Source: Chalciporus piperatus (Eukaryota; Basidiomycota; Agaricomycetes; Boletales; Boletaceae). From it: DNA of 64,000 bases. Of this stretch, positions 17,917-29,662 are shown piece after piece. Location of the stretch: assembly GCA_038093975.1 (NCBI GenBank), contig JBBPTG010000130.1:1-64000 (forward strand), in the 5' to 3' direction. The notes beneath the pieces are model-generated. The model worked only from the letters and a program-made list of their open reading frames with translations, was not told where the DNA came from and made no database searches. The position numbers were made by a program, and so were the translations under genes. Within the stretch, counting starts at the first letter, position 1. Each line of letters opens with the position of its first letter.

Positions 17917-20141
17917 ATGGCAATCCAAAGTGGCCCCGATCCCATCCTACTGACGCTATTCGCGAACCGCTTCATGAGCGTTGCAGAGGCAATGGGAAGA
18001 TCACTCCAACAGACGTCCATTAGCACGAACATCAAGGAACGACTGGACTTTTCGTGCGCGCTTTTCGCGCCCGATGGTGACCTCGTCGCCAATGCACCTT
18101 TCATCCCCATCCATCTCGGGTCAATGAGCTTGTACGTACTCTCTCCCCTGATGCCGAAAGTTGGAGTAAGCCTCACATCACCCCAGCGCCGTGAAATATC
18201 AGATGAAACTTCATGCCAAGGATCTCAAAGATGGCGACGTTCTGATGGCCAACTCACCGCATGCTGGTGGATCGTGAGCGTTCTGTTTGTATTGTCCAGG
18301 AGATCATGACCAACCAACGAATCAAATCTACACAGTCACCTCCCAGATATCACGATCATCACCCCGGTGTTCGACCAGGAATCCAATGAGATTATCTTCT
18401 TTACCGCTTCCCGTGGTCACCACGCAGACATTGGTGGAATTCTCCCTGGTTCCATGCCTCCGACGTCCGTCAACATCTTCGAAGAAGGTGCAGAGATCGT
18501 CAGCTTCAAAATCGTCGACGGTGGCGTTTTCGATCAAAAGGGTCTTTACGAATACATGCTCGAGAAGCCGGCTCAATACCCAGGTAGCTCTGGTTGTCGG
18601 AACATAAGAGATGTCGAAAGCGACCTGAAGGCGGTGAGTCTGAGAGTCCTTCCAAATGGGTTCTCGAAGACTCTTGGCTCATGCCCATACTTTAGCAAAT
18701 TGCGGCAAACTACAAGGGCGTGCAGCTAATCCGCGCAAGTGAGCATGACTCATCACGAATCTAGCTTGTTCGCTCAGAATTTTACAGTGGTCGATGAGTA
18801 TGGCCTCAAGATTGTGCAAGAATACATGTACCATATCCGCACAAATGCGGAGAACTCTGTCAGAAGTCTCTTGCGCGATGTTGTGAAACGCGCTGGATCG
18901 AACATCTTGACTTCTGTGGACTATCTTGATGACGGGACTCCGGTGAATATGTTCGATCAGGCGCCGTTGTCACACCTGACTCGCAATCTTCCGCCAGATC
19001 CAACTGAAAGTGGATATTACCGAGGAGACAGGCTCTGCCATCCTCGACTTTGAAGGCACTGGTTGTGAAGTTCGGGGGAACCTGAATGCACCCATCTCTG
19101 TTGTACATTCCGCCGTCATCTACTGCATGCGGGCGATGCTGGACGTTGATATACCTCTCAATGCCGGCTGTTTGGTGCCACTGGATGGTGCGTGTACTTT
19201 CCCGATGTCCAAAGATCTCTGATGCAAAAAATCAACAGTCAGAATTCCAAAGAGATCGTTGCTGTCACCCTCCCGAACCGCTGCAGTCTGCGGAGGAAAT
19301 GTCCTTACCTCTCAACGAATTGTGGACGTCGTCTTGAAAGCCTTCCATGCTTGTTCTGCTAGCCAGGGATGTACAAAGTGAGTAGAAACGCGGTGTGTCG
19401 CAAACAGGAGTTAATATCGTAGCAACCTTACCTTTGGCACCGGAGGCAAAAACAGCGATGGGGTAGCTGTCGCAGGATGGGGATACTATGAGGTAAGCTA
19501 TTCCAATAATCAATTGGAAATCTCATATCGAATTTCCAGACCATTGCGGGAGGCTCCGGCGCCGGTCCTGGGTGGCACGGGACATCCGGTGTACATACTC
19601 ATATCACGAACACGCGTATCGGTGATGTCGAGATCTTGGAGCGTCGATACCCTGTTCTGCTCCATCGCTTTGGATTACGTCCTGGTTCAGGAGGGGACGG
19701 TAAATGGCATGGTGGTGACGGTGTCATCCGAGAGTTTGAAGTTACACACCCTCTTCAGGTGTCGATCCTGAGTGAGGTAAGCCATAACCTGTTCAAGCCC
19801 CGGTTCCAATGGCTGAATTTGACTCGCAGCGACGAACGCGTGCCCCGTACGGATTGGAAGGTGGAGAGCCAGCTCAGATGGGCCGAAACACATGGATTAA
19901 GCAGAGACGTCCACAAGATGGCGACTTGCTGGAAGATGAGGAACCAGGGCCACGGTATATCACTATCGGAGGCAAAGCATCCGTGTTCATGGGTAAAGGC
20001 GATCGACTATTGATCGAGACTCCTGGAGGTGGTGGTTGGGGTACTCCCGATGGAGCAGGCAAAAACGGGTTGTGGAAGCCTGCACAGTGGGAGGCAAGAG
20101 GCAGTTTCGCTGAAAGGGCGGCCGCTCAAGCCAGCTTCTGA
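17917..20141 (+). CDS. Hydantoinase B / 5-oxoprolinase HyuB-type protein, free-standing
   Basis: Ten exons: 17917-18131, 18187-18273, 18336-18633, 18696-18738, 18788-18942, 18998-19187, 19239-19377, 19423-19492, 19540-19776 and 19830-20141. They give 581 residues from the ATG at 17917; an open frame extends upstream to 17779 without an ATG. Conserved HyuB blocks are [53 protein letters not shown] and GGGGWGTP. Fungal 5-oxoprolinase is normally one ~1300-residue chain with a HyuA ATPase half before HyuB. No HyuA sequence lies upstream, where the aminotransferase gene ends at 17563. All exon joins keep frame, so it looks functional. It may work with a HyuA encoded elsewhere or act on another lactam. 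Confidence 0.88.
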
Positions 20142-20663
20142 ATAGTATAGCGTCAGCATCGGTATCGTTTTGATCTTCGACTTACAATGAGATCAAAATT
20201 GAGATCCTCGAGTTCGACCCCCCTATGTTGGTACGGTTCGTGCATATGTTTTCCAGAATATTTCCAATCGTCCGATCATTTCGGCCGCCGAGCAAAACGA
20301 CCAACTCGTTCTAGTTGCTTTCTAGGGCACAAACACGACTGAACCTTGACAGTCTTGACTGTTTTTTTTGCCTCCGATTTGAAAGCCAGCTGTCGCGCGT
20401 CGTACCCAAGACATCGGGTAACGATAGTAGCGCCCAGAGTTCCTAAAAGCGTCTGGTCAGGGGGCCAACGTCGACCAACCTTGCAGTACATTTGGATCCG
20501 ATCGCCGAGACTGTCCGGCTTTGGGAATGATCTCGACCACCATATCCCTGCTTAGCCCTGCTTCTTGGCGCGTTGTCGACGATATCGCCAAACTCATTGA
20601 CGTGTAACCGAACTTGAAGGTCAACAGCGTCCGGGTGCTCGTTCACTCTCAACGCTCTCCACC
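20142..20663. other. Intergenic region before the monooxygenase gene
   Basis: About 520 bp. I see no gene or repeat. It presumably holds the HyuB 3' end and the monooxygenase promoter; no clear TATA box was found. Confidence 0.4.
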
Positions 20664-22601
20664 ATGCTGCTCGGTCTTGAAGGTGTTCCCCGAAGAACCG
20701 ACATACTCGACTTCCTCGTTGTTGGAGGAGGAATAGCAGGCCTGTCGTGTGCATGGACACTCCGTCAAGCTGGCCATCAAGTCACCGTATTGGAACAAAA
20801 TGACCAGTTGTGGAAGGCAAGCCTATTTCTGGTCTCGACGGACGAGTTACATGTGCTAATGGCGCCGATTCTTTCCAGTGTCGCGAAGCCATTCGTTGCA
20901 CTCCAACCATGACGAAGATACTCGATGATTGGGGTCTTACTGACGTCGTCTGCAAGGTGGCTAACCGTATCAGAAAGGTGGATTTCCTCGACGGTTCGTC
21001 GCATCCACTCAACCAACTCTGGCCGGCCAAACTAACATCTGTCTGCACAGGGGCGACCGGGGAGGGTATTGGGCTCATAACCTTGAACGGGAAGGTATTG
21101 GAATCACTTCCCGCCGAGTTCAAGTGCATTCCAGTTCGCCCAAGCGATCCTTTATTTCTCAAAACAGCTCTGACTCTAGTCTTCACAGTATGGGGAATTG
21201 TATCGCATATTCTACGACCTTGCTGTCCAAGCAGGTGTACAGATTCGTCTCAATGTCAAGGTTGTCGAGGTGGATCCATGGACGCCAATGGTCACTACCG
21301 AAAACGGCCAGAGAATGACGGCGGATGTCATTATTGGAGCGGATGGCTTTCACAGTATTGTACGATCCGTCTTTGAGGAGCCCAAGGTGATTCCAGGCTT
21401 TGATTTACGATATACCCTGAAGTGAGTGATGAGCGTTTTGGGATTCGTCTGGTCACTCATGCTCCGCCCGAAGCCTTGTTGTACCCGCCGATTTGTTGAG
21501 GCAAGACGAACAATTAGTCTCGCTTGTCGATACGGGTACTGTACGTACATCCGTTTGGATTTCGTGGCTGTTCCACTCATCCGGGTTATTGCAGTGGACT
21601 GGGTGGCTTGCAGATGACTGTTCATTGCATGGAACACTCGCCGTAGGTTTTCATACATTTCTAATGAGATATTCTAACAATGTAACTTCGATCAGGGGTC
21701 GGGGCCAAATCGCTATTACTCGATCGCAATACATCTTCCACCAGGTCGGGAATCATGGCGACAATCTCCGATATGTGATGAATTGCTAAGACTGTTTGAA
21801 CCCCGGTCAGTTCAGCCAAAGTCGACATCATTTTGCTCTTTCAACTCAAGTTCATCATCCCTCTTTCAGTGTCCAAAAAATCCTGAAGGCTGCTGAATTT
21901 GACAACGAAATTTCATTTGTCGACTACGAACCGTTTGACAACTGGGTACACGAGAGTGGCAAAGTTGTTATGGTCGGAGAAGCAGCGCACCCAATCATAG
22001 TGAGCACCAGACGCCACTCCCTTTGATTCTATGAGTGATGACTGTCGATTACAATCAGCCGAGCGGATCGTACAACGGGGCCACTTGTGTTGAAGATTCT
22101 ATGACGTTATCGGCGCTTTTCTCGCTCCCTGCTACTCGATCACAGACGGCCATGCTCCTTGGGGTGTTTGAAGAACTTCGACAGCCACGTTGCGCCGCTG
22201 CACAAAGATACGCTCGGCGCAAGCGCGATACCATCACCATGCCCCATGGCCCCAAACAAGAAGTTCGTGACGGAATCTTGCGACGCCAGCTTGCCCTTGA
22301 TAAATACGACACGACGAACGACGATGTCCTCTGTTTTTACTATTCGGGACTTCTTCAAATGTATGGCTTCGATCCAAGAGAAGTCATTCAAAATTGGTGG
22401 GTGACATTTGGGCGGAATATGCACCTCCGCTCTCCACCACCGGAACCCGTGGAAGATATCCTGGGATCAGAGCCGATGCTTGTTGCTGCTCAGGTTGAAG
22501 GGGAACTACCATTCCGGGACATCTCGGACGTGTTGATGGGTGAATGTGTTAATGGTGCCATCTCTCGTCCATCGGGGACGGATATGGCATTATCTTTGTA
22601 A
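20664..22601 (+). CDS. FAD-dependent monooxygenase (salicylate hydroxylase-like)
   Basis: Nine exons: 20664-20816, 20879-20993, 21051-21133, 21189-21421, 21474-21540, 21595-21642, 21696-21805, 21870-21999 and 22059-22601, 493 residues. The N-terminal Rossmann motif FLVVGGGIAGLSCAWTLR binds the FAD ADP moiety. ADVIIGADGFHSIVR is the second (DG) motif, and VVMVGEAAHPI is the GD-type motif contacting the ribityl chain. These are the hallmarks of class A flavoprotein hydroxylases. The C terminus is about 100 residues longer than in bacterial relatives. The first intron uses a GC donor (AAG/GCAAGC). The third donor (GTTCGC) is weak, so that join is less certain. Substrate unknown. Confidence 0.85.
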
Positions 22602-22823
22602 CTGGGATAGACGAAGATTGAGGAAGGGGTTCTTTTTGCATTTACAACCATTGTATAGGGGAGTGCTGCGAATTGTCATTATAATTACATGCTCTATCAT
22701 ATCTATCGGAATCTAGTGTCTTTTCCTCGTCTGTCGAGGGGCGGTATACGATCCTAGGATAGTTGGGGATATTCTAGCGATAGCTGAAGCGCCGAAGACG
22801 CAGCCTGCCACTGATGTAGCTCA

Positions 22824-23700
22824 TCATGCGAGCTGTGCAGAGAGTGTCACCTTTCTTGCTCGTTCTTCTTGTTCCTGCTGCTCAAGCTAGAATTCACGTT
22901 GGTTAGTTTAGTCACAAGTAACAATCAACCTGACGTACGAAGGTCCGCCATGAGTGATCTACCGTGGACTGGATGTATTTCGTTAGAGCGTTCAGAAAGG
23001 TTGTAACCAATTGGAACTCACTCGGCGCATTCCATTGGCAGCAGCTTCTTGGCGGTTTTGGTGCGTGAGGGCACCAGCAGCGATAAGGACACCGATGGTG
23101 AGACCTTGTGCCCACATACGAGCTTGCACGGCCTATAAAGAACACGAACCTTTTTAGCGACCATATACACGATCTGCTGACAATGAAGTCACCTTCTGAG
23201 GCAATGTCATATACTTGTCTCTTGCGACAATCGCACCAGCTACGGCCATGGAAAGTGCCCAACTTCCAAGAATGATACTGTACTGGTGTCGAGAAGCCCA
23301 GTCGCCGACCTTTTCTTTCGTAGAAAGCGAGCTAAAGCGTGCCTCCTCCTCGGCCGCTACTCGATCCAACTCTAGTTTTCCTGAACCCGACCTACAAATC
23401 CGTGGCGATATCTCGTCCAGTTCTTGGTCACACGCAACGAAACATGGGAACTCACCATTTTTCCCTTTCAAGCTCCAAGCTTCGCCTCTCGGCTTGAATG
23501 GATACAAGAGGCGCAGTGATCATCACATAGCCTGCAACTTTGAGAGGGAGTGGTAAAGCGCGGTAGTGTGCTACTTTGCGACTGAGGAGGTAGAAGCCGG
23601 GTATAGCGATGGCAAGACCGGCGGCGGCACCTTCGATAGCGCCGCGTCGTAGAACAGCGCTATGAGCTGCCCATTCTTCTTCGCTGACGTTGATCTTCAT
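22824..23700 (-). CDS. RCF2: HIG1-domain respiratory supercomplex factor (Rcf2-like)
   Basis: Four exons: 23700-23456, 23391-23193, 23132-23022 and 22886-22824, 205 residues, close to yeast Rcf2 (224). The N-terminal half has a hydrophobic pair (EGAAAGLAIAIPGFYLLSR and LKVAGYVMITAPLVS). The C-terminal half is a HIG1 domain with ILGSWALSMAVAGAIV and MWAQGLTIGVLIAAGA as its two helices. A charged tail rich in Gln/Glu/Arg follows. Rcf proteins associate with complex IV and III2-IV2 supercomplexes in the mitochondrial inner membrane. The family is clear; the choice of RCF2 over RCF1 rests on length and on the N-terminal hydrophobic pair. Confidence 0.82.
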
Positions 23701-24712
23701 GATGTGGTGTACGAGTCTAAGTTTGCAATGAGGGTATGGAACGGCGTGATCATTAGCATAGCGATTTATATCCGTTTTACTAGGGCGCCGCAGAGGTTTT
23801 CATCGTTCGGGCCGCCGCGGATTGGTTCACATCCCGGCGATTTCCGGAACCAGAATTAGAGCAATCCCGCTCCGTTCCCCTGTCTGCCAAATCGCATCTA
23901 CAATGTACTTGCCATGTGCACAGTCTCGTAGGTTGATCGCAAAGCATCTTGTGGAGCCACCAAATCGGCGAGTCGGGCGCAACTCCACTTCCTTCGCTTG
24001 CATGCGGGGCAAACATCTTTGTCATGAAGGTGGGTCCGAACTCGTCAGGCGTAGGAGACTGTGTTCGATCGGGATCCATGGTCTTCCGACTAATCTAACC
24101 TGTGAACCCCGTGGTCTTTATGATTTTCGAGCTGGGCAGCACGGTCTGCCGTCTCGTGGCCCCATCGTACTTCACGTTGATTCCCAACTGATCTCAGCCA
24201 GCTTAAGTGGATCCAGAAGGAACCACCACTAAACGATGGGTATTGGTAAGAATCCTTCCAAGCGCGCAAAGGCAAGCGATTCAGACATCTGGAAAAATCG
24301 TGTACTGAAATGCGCAGCTGGGATGTATTACAGAGACAATCAGATATTCCTGCGCCCTGCATTCGTCAGAATAAGACTCGATGGACTCGATAATCAGCAC
24401 ATACTTTGCAGTGCAGAGGTGACGTCACGTTTTGTGACATAATACAGTCTTACGACCAATTGAATCGATTTGTTGCTGTTCAAGGGTCTTCCCAACGCGT
24501 CAAGAGATCGGAAGAGCCATGTTCTACTCTCAGAGTCGTTTGGTTTGGGGAGACCACTGATGCGTTTGATTTTACAGCCAATTCGCCGCCAATAACGTTG
24601 CTCGAGAAAGCATATTGCTGCGACCCTGCCACAACGCCAACGCGTACCGTGATATCGGTAAAAGGTCAGTAACCGAATCAATCCACGTACCCTTTCACCG
24701 CTAGTTTTTGCA
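23701..24712. other. About 1 kb without a confident gene
   Basis: A minus-strand frame from 24079 (MDPDRTQSPTPDEFGP...) has a plausible start but no homology I recognise and no convincing exon continuation. A plus-strand frame from 24236 is likewise unsupported. It separates the divergent RCF2-like and PriA-like genes. Confidence 0.4.
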
Positions 24713-24720
24713 TATAAAAG
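24713..24720 (+). promoter_or_regulatory. TATA box of the PriA-like gene
   Basis: TATAAAAG lies 81 nt ahead of the ATG at 24801, with pyrimidine-rich sequence between them, as in highly expressed fungal secretory genes. Confidence 0.6.
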
Positions 24721-24800
24721 AGTCTCACTTCCGGCGAACCGTACTCAGCTTTCCTATCCTCTTTTTACACAAACACCTACGCTCTTTATAGTCGCTCAGT

Positions 24801-26077
24801 ATGAGACTCTTTGTCCTTTCCACTCCTTTGTTACTGGCCACGACCGCTTTCGCTGGTTATCATCTTAAGCGCTCTCAGAACACCGACACCTGCGCGAACC
24901 TCAATGCAGACCTTGTGTTTCCTGATTTTCTGATTGATGGTGTGTACTTCCATCTTGCACCTGCCAAATTCAAGAATGCTGACGTCGGTCAGGCCGACCT
25001 TATGATGCTGGCCACATCCATCTTGGACTGTGCATCGCCCAGGTGAAGAATTTTGTTGGTCACTACAATGTCACCGAGGCCGCTGCGAAGGTTGTTGGCA
25101 TTGACAAGGTTGAAGCTACTGTCACTGCCATGGTAAGCCAACCTGGTCTCTCCTGCTTGCACTGATCAAACACTTACCTGCTCTCATAGATCAAGCAGGC
25201 AGGCGTACAGTGTTCGTACCCGCCACATGCAAAGGGTACACCCACTTCTCATGACGAGTGCAGCTTCGTGTGCATGGATGGCTTCCTAGCAATGTCCCCA
25301 GGGAACCCTACAAAATGCATTTGTCCTCCTCACCTGACGGAGTGCAACGGCAAGTGTGGACACTTCCGCCTGGATTGTTCATCGACAGCGCCGCCCTCGC
25401 GCCGGCAGAACGATCCTAAGTGTGGCAAAGACCTCACCATGTGTGGGGTTCCTGGGGGTCAAACATGGAAGTGCACCGACGTATCCTCAGACTCTTACAC
25501 TTGTACGGCGTTCACATCTTCATTGTTACCATAATGTTAACCTTCGTTGGTAGGCGGTGGTTGTGTCAAGGCTTCTCCATTTGGCAGTTCCACCACTGTT
25601 GGAGTTAACTGCCATCATATCCCTCACGTCGACGACGTATCTTGCACGGATAGCAAGTGCTTTATTCACACTTGCGTGAGTGGCTACAAAGTCACGGCCA
25701 ACAACGATGGGTGCATTGTCGATGCCAAGGTTCAGGGGCAGGTTGCACGGAGTTCTTCTATTCCCAATGCTGGTGAACTCCTTGGTTCGGCTGCTAGTGG
25801 TGTGAGCGACAAATTCCCTCGTTCCGATGCGGCATCTTCCGTCATTTCTCCTTTGCTCTCGGTCACTAAAGGTGCCCAGTCCATCAAGCCTCCCGCTGAC
25901 CTTCCTGCCGGCACCAAGGTCGCTCGTGGATTTGCCCCACTCGAGGGTCACGGCAAGAACGTTTTGGCCGATGTGACTGCAAAGCTTGGTCTCCATGTCC
26001 GTGACGTCACCGATTCCGTCAAGAACGGAGCGACTGGGAAGGTGGAGTCTACGGTAGAGCATGATGAGGATTGCTGA
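24801..26077 (+). CDS. PriA-like cysteine-rich secreted protein
   Basis: Four exons: 24801-24939, 24993-25132, 25190-25502 and 25554-26077, 371 residues. A signal peptide (MRLFVLSTPLLLATTAFAGY) is followed by a short region ending in KR, a possible Kex2 site. The Cys-rich core contains CSFVCMDGF, CPPHLTECNGKCG, TCGGGCVKASP, GVNCHHIPHVDDVSC and CFIHTCVSGYKV. The GVxCxxIP-x-C...CxxxxCxxGY arrangement is that of Lentinula edodes PriA and related agaricomycete proteins, abundant in fruiting primordia and of unknown biochemical role. After the core there is a Cys-poor tail of about 110 residues ending EDCC-like (EHDEDC). Probably extracellular or wall-associated. Confidence 0.82.
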
Positions 26078-26309
26078 AAGAGGTTTTCCGTTGGTAGATT
26101 TTGGTCGTTCGTTTCCTACCTTAGGGTCAATAATGTCTACGCTACTCCACCTCAATATTGAGCTATTCCCGTTTGTGTCATTTTTACTCCCCGACGTATG
26201 ACCGCGACGTCATCCAAGTTCGGGCCAGTGAGTTGCGTCATGGCTTCATCTAAATTCCAACTGACACGTATAAGAAGGGTCGGGACGCAGATGGTCGGAC
26301 TCATTCACA

Positions 26310-26771
26310 ATGTCTAGCGACCGAATTCATCCATCTGCTTCTGGTGCAACCACCCAGCCAATGTCTAACGGACTTCCCGAACCTGATAAATCCATGGAGG
26401 ACCCGAGTCTGCCTCCGCAGAGACACGCAGGGGCTGTTGGTCTGGGACCCAACTACCCGCTTGGCGTCGTAAGTCTCCTTGACTTTTTGGCCGTCCACGC
26501 ATTGAGGCATAGGGGACCCTGTTGGCACAAAGGGCATCGGCGACAAGATAGTGGGTCTAAAGGATGAAATCAAGGGCAAGATCCTGAGGAAACCTGAGAT
26601 CGTCCAACATGGGCGTGAACTTAAGACTGGGGAGTTGTTGCGCAAGGAAAGGGAACAGGTGAGTCGTTGCTTTCTATCCGACGGGCCGGCGGGGTACAAG
26701 TGAATGATTGCATGGTAATACTGTTCAACGTTCAGGACAACGCCGCGGACCCCTTCAAACAATCTAAGTAG
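26310..26771 (+). CDS. Small hydrophilic conserved fungal protein
   Basis: Exon pieces: 26310-26468, about 26520-26658 and 26737-26771 (TAG). The first is polar (SSDRIHPSASGATTQP). The second carries a charged, repeat-like helix (GDKIVGLKDEIKGKILRKPE, then LKTGELLRKEREQ). The last ends DPFKQSK. Similar small agaricomycete proteins with a KGLKEEIKGK-type segment loosely resemble CsbD-like stress proteins; no function is known. The first splice join is unresolved: the consensus donor after 26468 (GTAAGT) and the acceptor near 26513 leave the frames out of phase by one. A short exon or a lesion may be present. Confidence 0.5.
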
Positions 26772-27499
26772 AATGATGCAGAGGGCGATTCTGAAAATCG
26801 CGCTTCAAGTTGGGGGGATTGAAAGGTATGCCAATCATTTTTTTGGATGAATTGGACCGCGCCGACTTACTGTCTAAGTTACGAGAGGGGCGTCTACAAT
26901 AGGACACATTTGTAGGAGTACAACCATCGGAAATCCAAGAACCTTTTGTAATTTTCCCGAAGCCTGGTAATTTGAGGTGCGAGGCGTAGGATTCCGGTCT
27001 TTGTGGTACCGCCCGGCCCGCCCTCAGACGCTGTGGATCAGCCTTTTCACCATCACTTGACGCTGCAGCCGATAATTACGCCACAGGAGGCCACGCCGCC
27101 ATGATTTTGACCCTCTGGGGAGTTTTTCAAATGTTTCCATACAGCCTGATACAGGTGAGAGACTTTTCCGAGTTTTGGCACCTGAGACAATTTATACCTT
27201 TCTTTCCCTGTTCGTTCTCGGCCAGTTTGCCCCTCATCTTGTAAAGCCATTGAAAATCCAAAGGCAAAATCTAGATAGGTCGTCGTGAAACACCTGCTAC
27301 ACTTTTGGTTCCGCGCCTTCGTTGCAACGCCTGGAATAACATTGGACTTTACCTCTTGCCAGAGTTTCTCCGTGGTTTTGACCGCAGCATGTGGTCATGG
27401 CTCCCGAAGAAGTTCAATTATGGACTACACGTCTGACAGACGAGATATTTAAACAGCTCATGTTGCTGGTCCGTGACGTAGCATTCACTGGCAGTCAAA
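26772..27499. other. Intergenic region, no gene seen
   Basis: About 730 bp between the small hydrophilic protein and the GH12 gene. No recognisable coding or repeat structure. Confidence 0.4.
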
Positions 27500-28491
27500 A
27501 TGTTCTCCCTGTCTGGATTACTCTTGCTCCTCCCTCTCGTCTTTGCCTCCCCCCTTCAGCGACGCGCTACGACGCTTTGTGGCCAGTATGACACGGTCAC
27601 GTCCGGCTCGTACTCCTTGTTTACTGACCTTTGGGGTGAGGCTGGTGCGACCTCTGGCTCGCAGTGCTCCACGCTCGAGTCCGTCAACGGTAACACCGTT
27701 ACATGGAATACCAACTGGACCTGGACTGGTGGAACTGGCGTCAAGAGTTTTTCCAACATTCAGCTCAACTCAGGCGTCAACCAACAGCTGAGCGCCATCA
27801 CTTCCATGCCGGTGCGTCCACTGTGATCCCCTCGTCTACATGATCACCGAATTCAATATGCTTAGTCAACTTGGGACTGGTCTCAAAGCAGTACCGGGAC
27901 TGTTGTGGCCGATGTCGCCTATGATCTCTTCACCTCCAACACTGCTGGTGGCTCTAACGTGGACGAGATCATGATCTGGCTCGCCAACTTCAACGCTGGG
28001 CCTATCTCTTCCCAGTACGGCTCTAACGGGCAACCTGTCCCCGTCGCGAGCGACGTCTCCCTCGCTGGCCACGCTTGGTAAGTGGTGGTAGTAAGTCCAG
28101 TCCAGACCGTACACTCAACCCTTGTCCTCGCAGGAACTTGTACTCTGGTTCCAACGGTGCAAACGAGGTTTATTCATTCCTCCCGACCAGTGGAACGGTC
28201 ACCTCCTTCAGCGGTGATATCTACCAATTCTTCACCGTCAGTGCTGCTTGTTCAAAATCTCTCGCCCGAGGATGGTTGTCTCACACACGAGTCATATCAT
28301 AGTATCTGATTGATAATGGACACGTCGCTTCGTCGCAGTATCTTACCACTGCCCAGGCTGGGACTGAGGCTACGTCCGGAACTGCTAATTTGACTACGTA
28401 TGGGCTTTCCTATGTCGTCGCCGTCGCGCTGGCTGATCGAATCGCGCTTTTTTTTATATATAGCTCGGCTTACAGCTTGACTATCAACTGA
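27500..28491 (+). CDS. GH12 endoglucanase / xyloglucanase, secreted
   Basis: Five exons: 27500-27811, 27866-28077, 28134-28236, 28339-28397 and 28464-28491, 237 residues, the usual GH12 size. A signal peptide ([17 protein letters not shown]) precedes the catalytic domain. The nucleophile lies in [11 protein letters not shown] and the acid/base Glu in AGTEATSG, both at the expected places. [11 protein letters not shown] and DLFTSN are also family-like. GH12 enzymes hydrolyse beta-1,4-glucan or xyloglucan of plant cell walls outside the cell. Substrate preference cannot be told from motifs alone. Confidence 0.92.
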
Positions 28492-29662
28492 GGGAAGAGG
28501 GGTTGTTCTGTTCTCCTAAACGAGATGGTGGTATCGGTCATGAAATGAGAACGGGAAATCTCACAGCCCCGGTACTTCGGATGTATCAGTATTTCTGAGG
28601 AACTTGTGTATGAAGGGTGGATTTTACGGAGGGCATACTAGCGCTCAACGTCAACTCTGCCACTCGAGCGACACGGTGGAAATCCCCGAACGTACTCCAA
28701 GTTCCGGCTCTTTCCACTACTAGGGACTTGTACGGGTGATTAAAGGGCATGATCAGTAGTGACTGCAGGCAGAAATAGGTCAAAGCACTCAAATGGAGTT
28801 CCTCACGGTAACCTTCACCCACAGAACACCCACCAAACGCTTTGGAGATGCGTGCCGAGAAGATGAAACATCGAAATACTTAGGGATAGCGATCCACATG
28901 CCGTGCGCAAGTCCACTAGGACTCGATTAGGTTAGTCTAGATAGACTTGTGGTCCATCAATCGCATCGCAAGCCAGCGAAGTACCCGACTTTTGATAGAC
29001 GCCTTGAAGCTTGAGGCCTTGGGGTCGAATATGCAAATTCACTGAAGGGACACGGGTCTCCCTGAACAACTTCATATTTTGGGGTCTGCCAGTTCAAAGT
29101 TCACAGAAAGGCGAGAAGTTTAGACACCATACCTGACCTACAAAACATAATTTTTTTCTTCTAACGCACGTAGTCTCAGCAGCACACTAAAGTGACAAGG
29201 GTCAATAACAGGGTCGTAACAAATGTCAAAGGATCCGGAGACACAAGTCAACTGAAGCGTGCCAAAAAAACGAGCGAGATAGCATAACGATGTAGTGAGA
29301 GTTGGCCTGGTGGTCGCCTTATTATGCGCGGCTGGGTGGGGTATGCATATGAATCTGGGTAACAAACACAAGTTCAAGGATCAAAGCAAAAAAGGGATCA
29401 AGTGATAGAGGTACGCACGTGTAAAAGTGAAAAGAATTAAGGGATAAAATAAGAAAAACGTCGGATGAAAGGGATATGGGTGAATAACTAGATATGAGAA
29501 TAAGAAAAGAAAAACAGGCTAGTTACGTGGCTGAGATGATCCCATGGAGTAAAACGTCAGTTGGGGTCCAAGTCCACGTTCATTCTCTACCCGACTACCC
29601 TTCATGCTTGTACGCGCGTCCACTTCTCGTCCTCCATCATTCCATCGCATAAGGGTTTGCGG
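28492..29662. other. Intergenic region, no gene seen
   Basis: About 1.2 kb between the 3' ends of the convergent GH12 and RAX1-like genes, with A-rich tracts near 29400-29520. Open frames here are short and unrecognisable. Confidence 0.4.

Noticed and set aside
27053..27250. Small minus-strand ORF with polar composition
   Set aside because: Only 65 codons, no partner exons, and nothing recognised.
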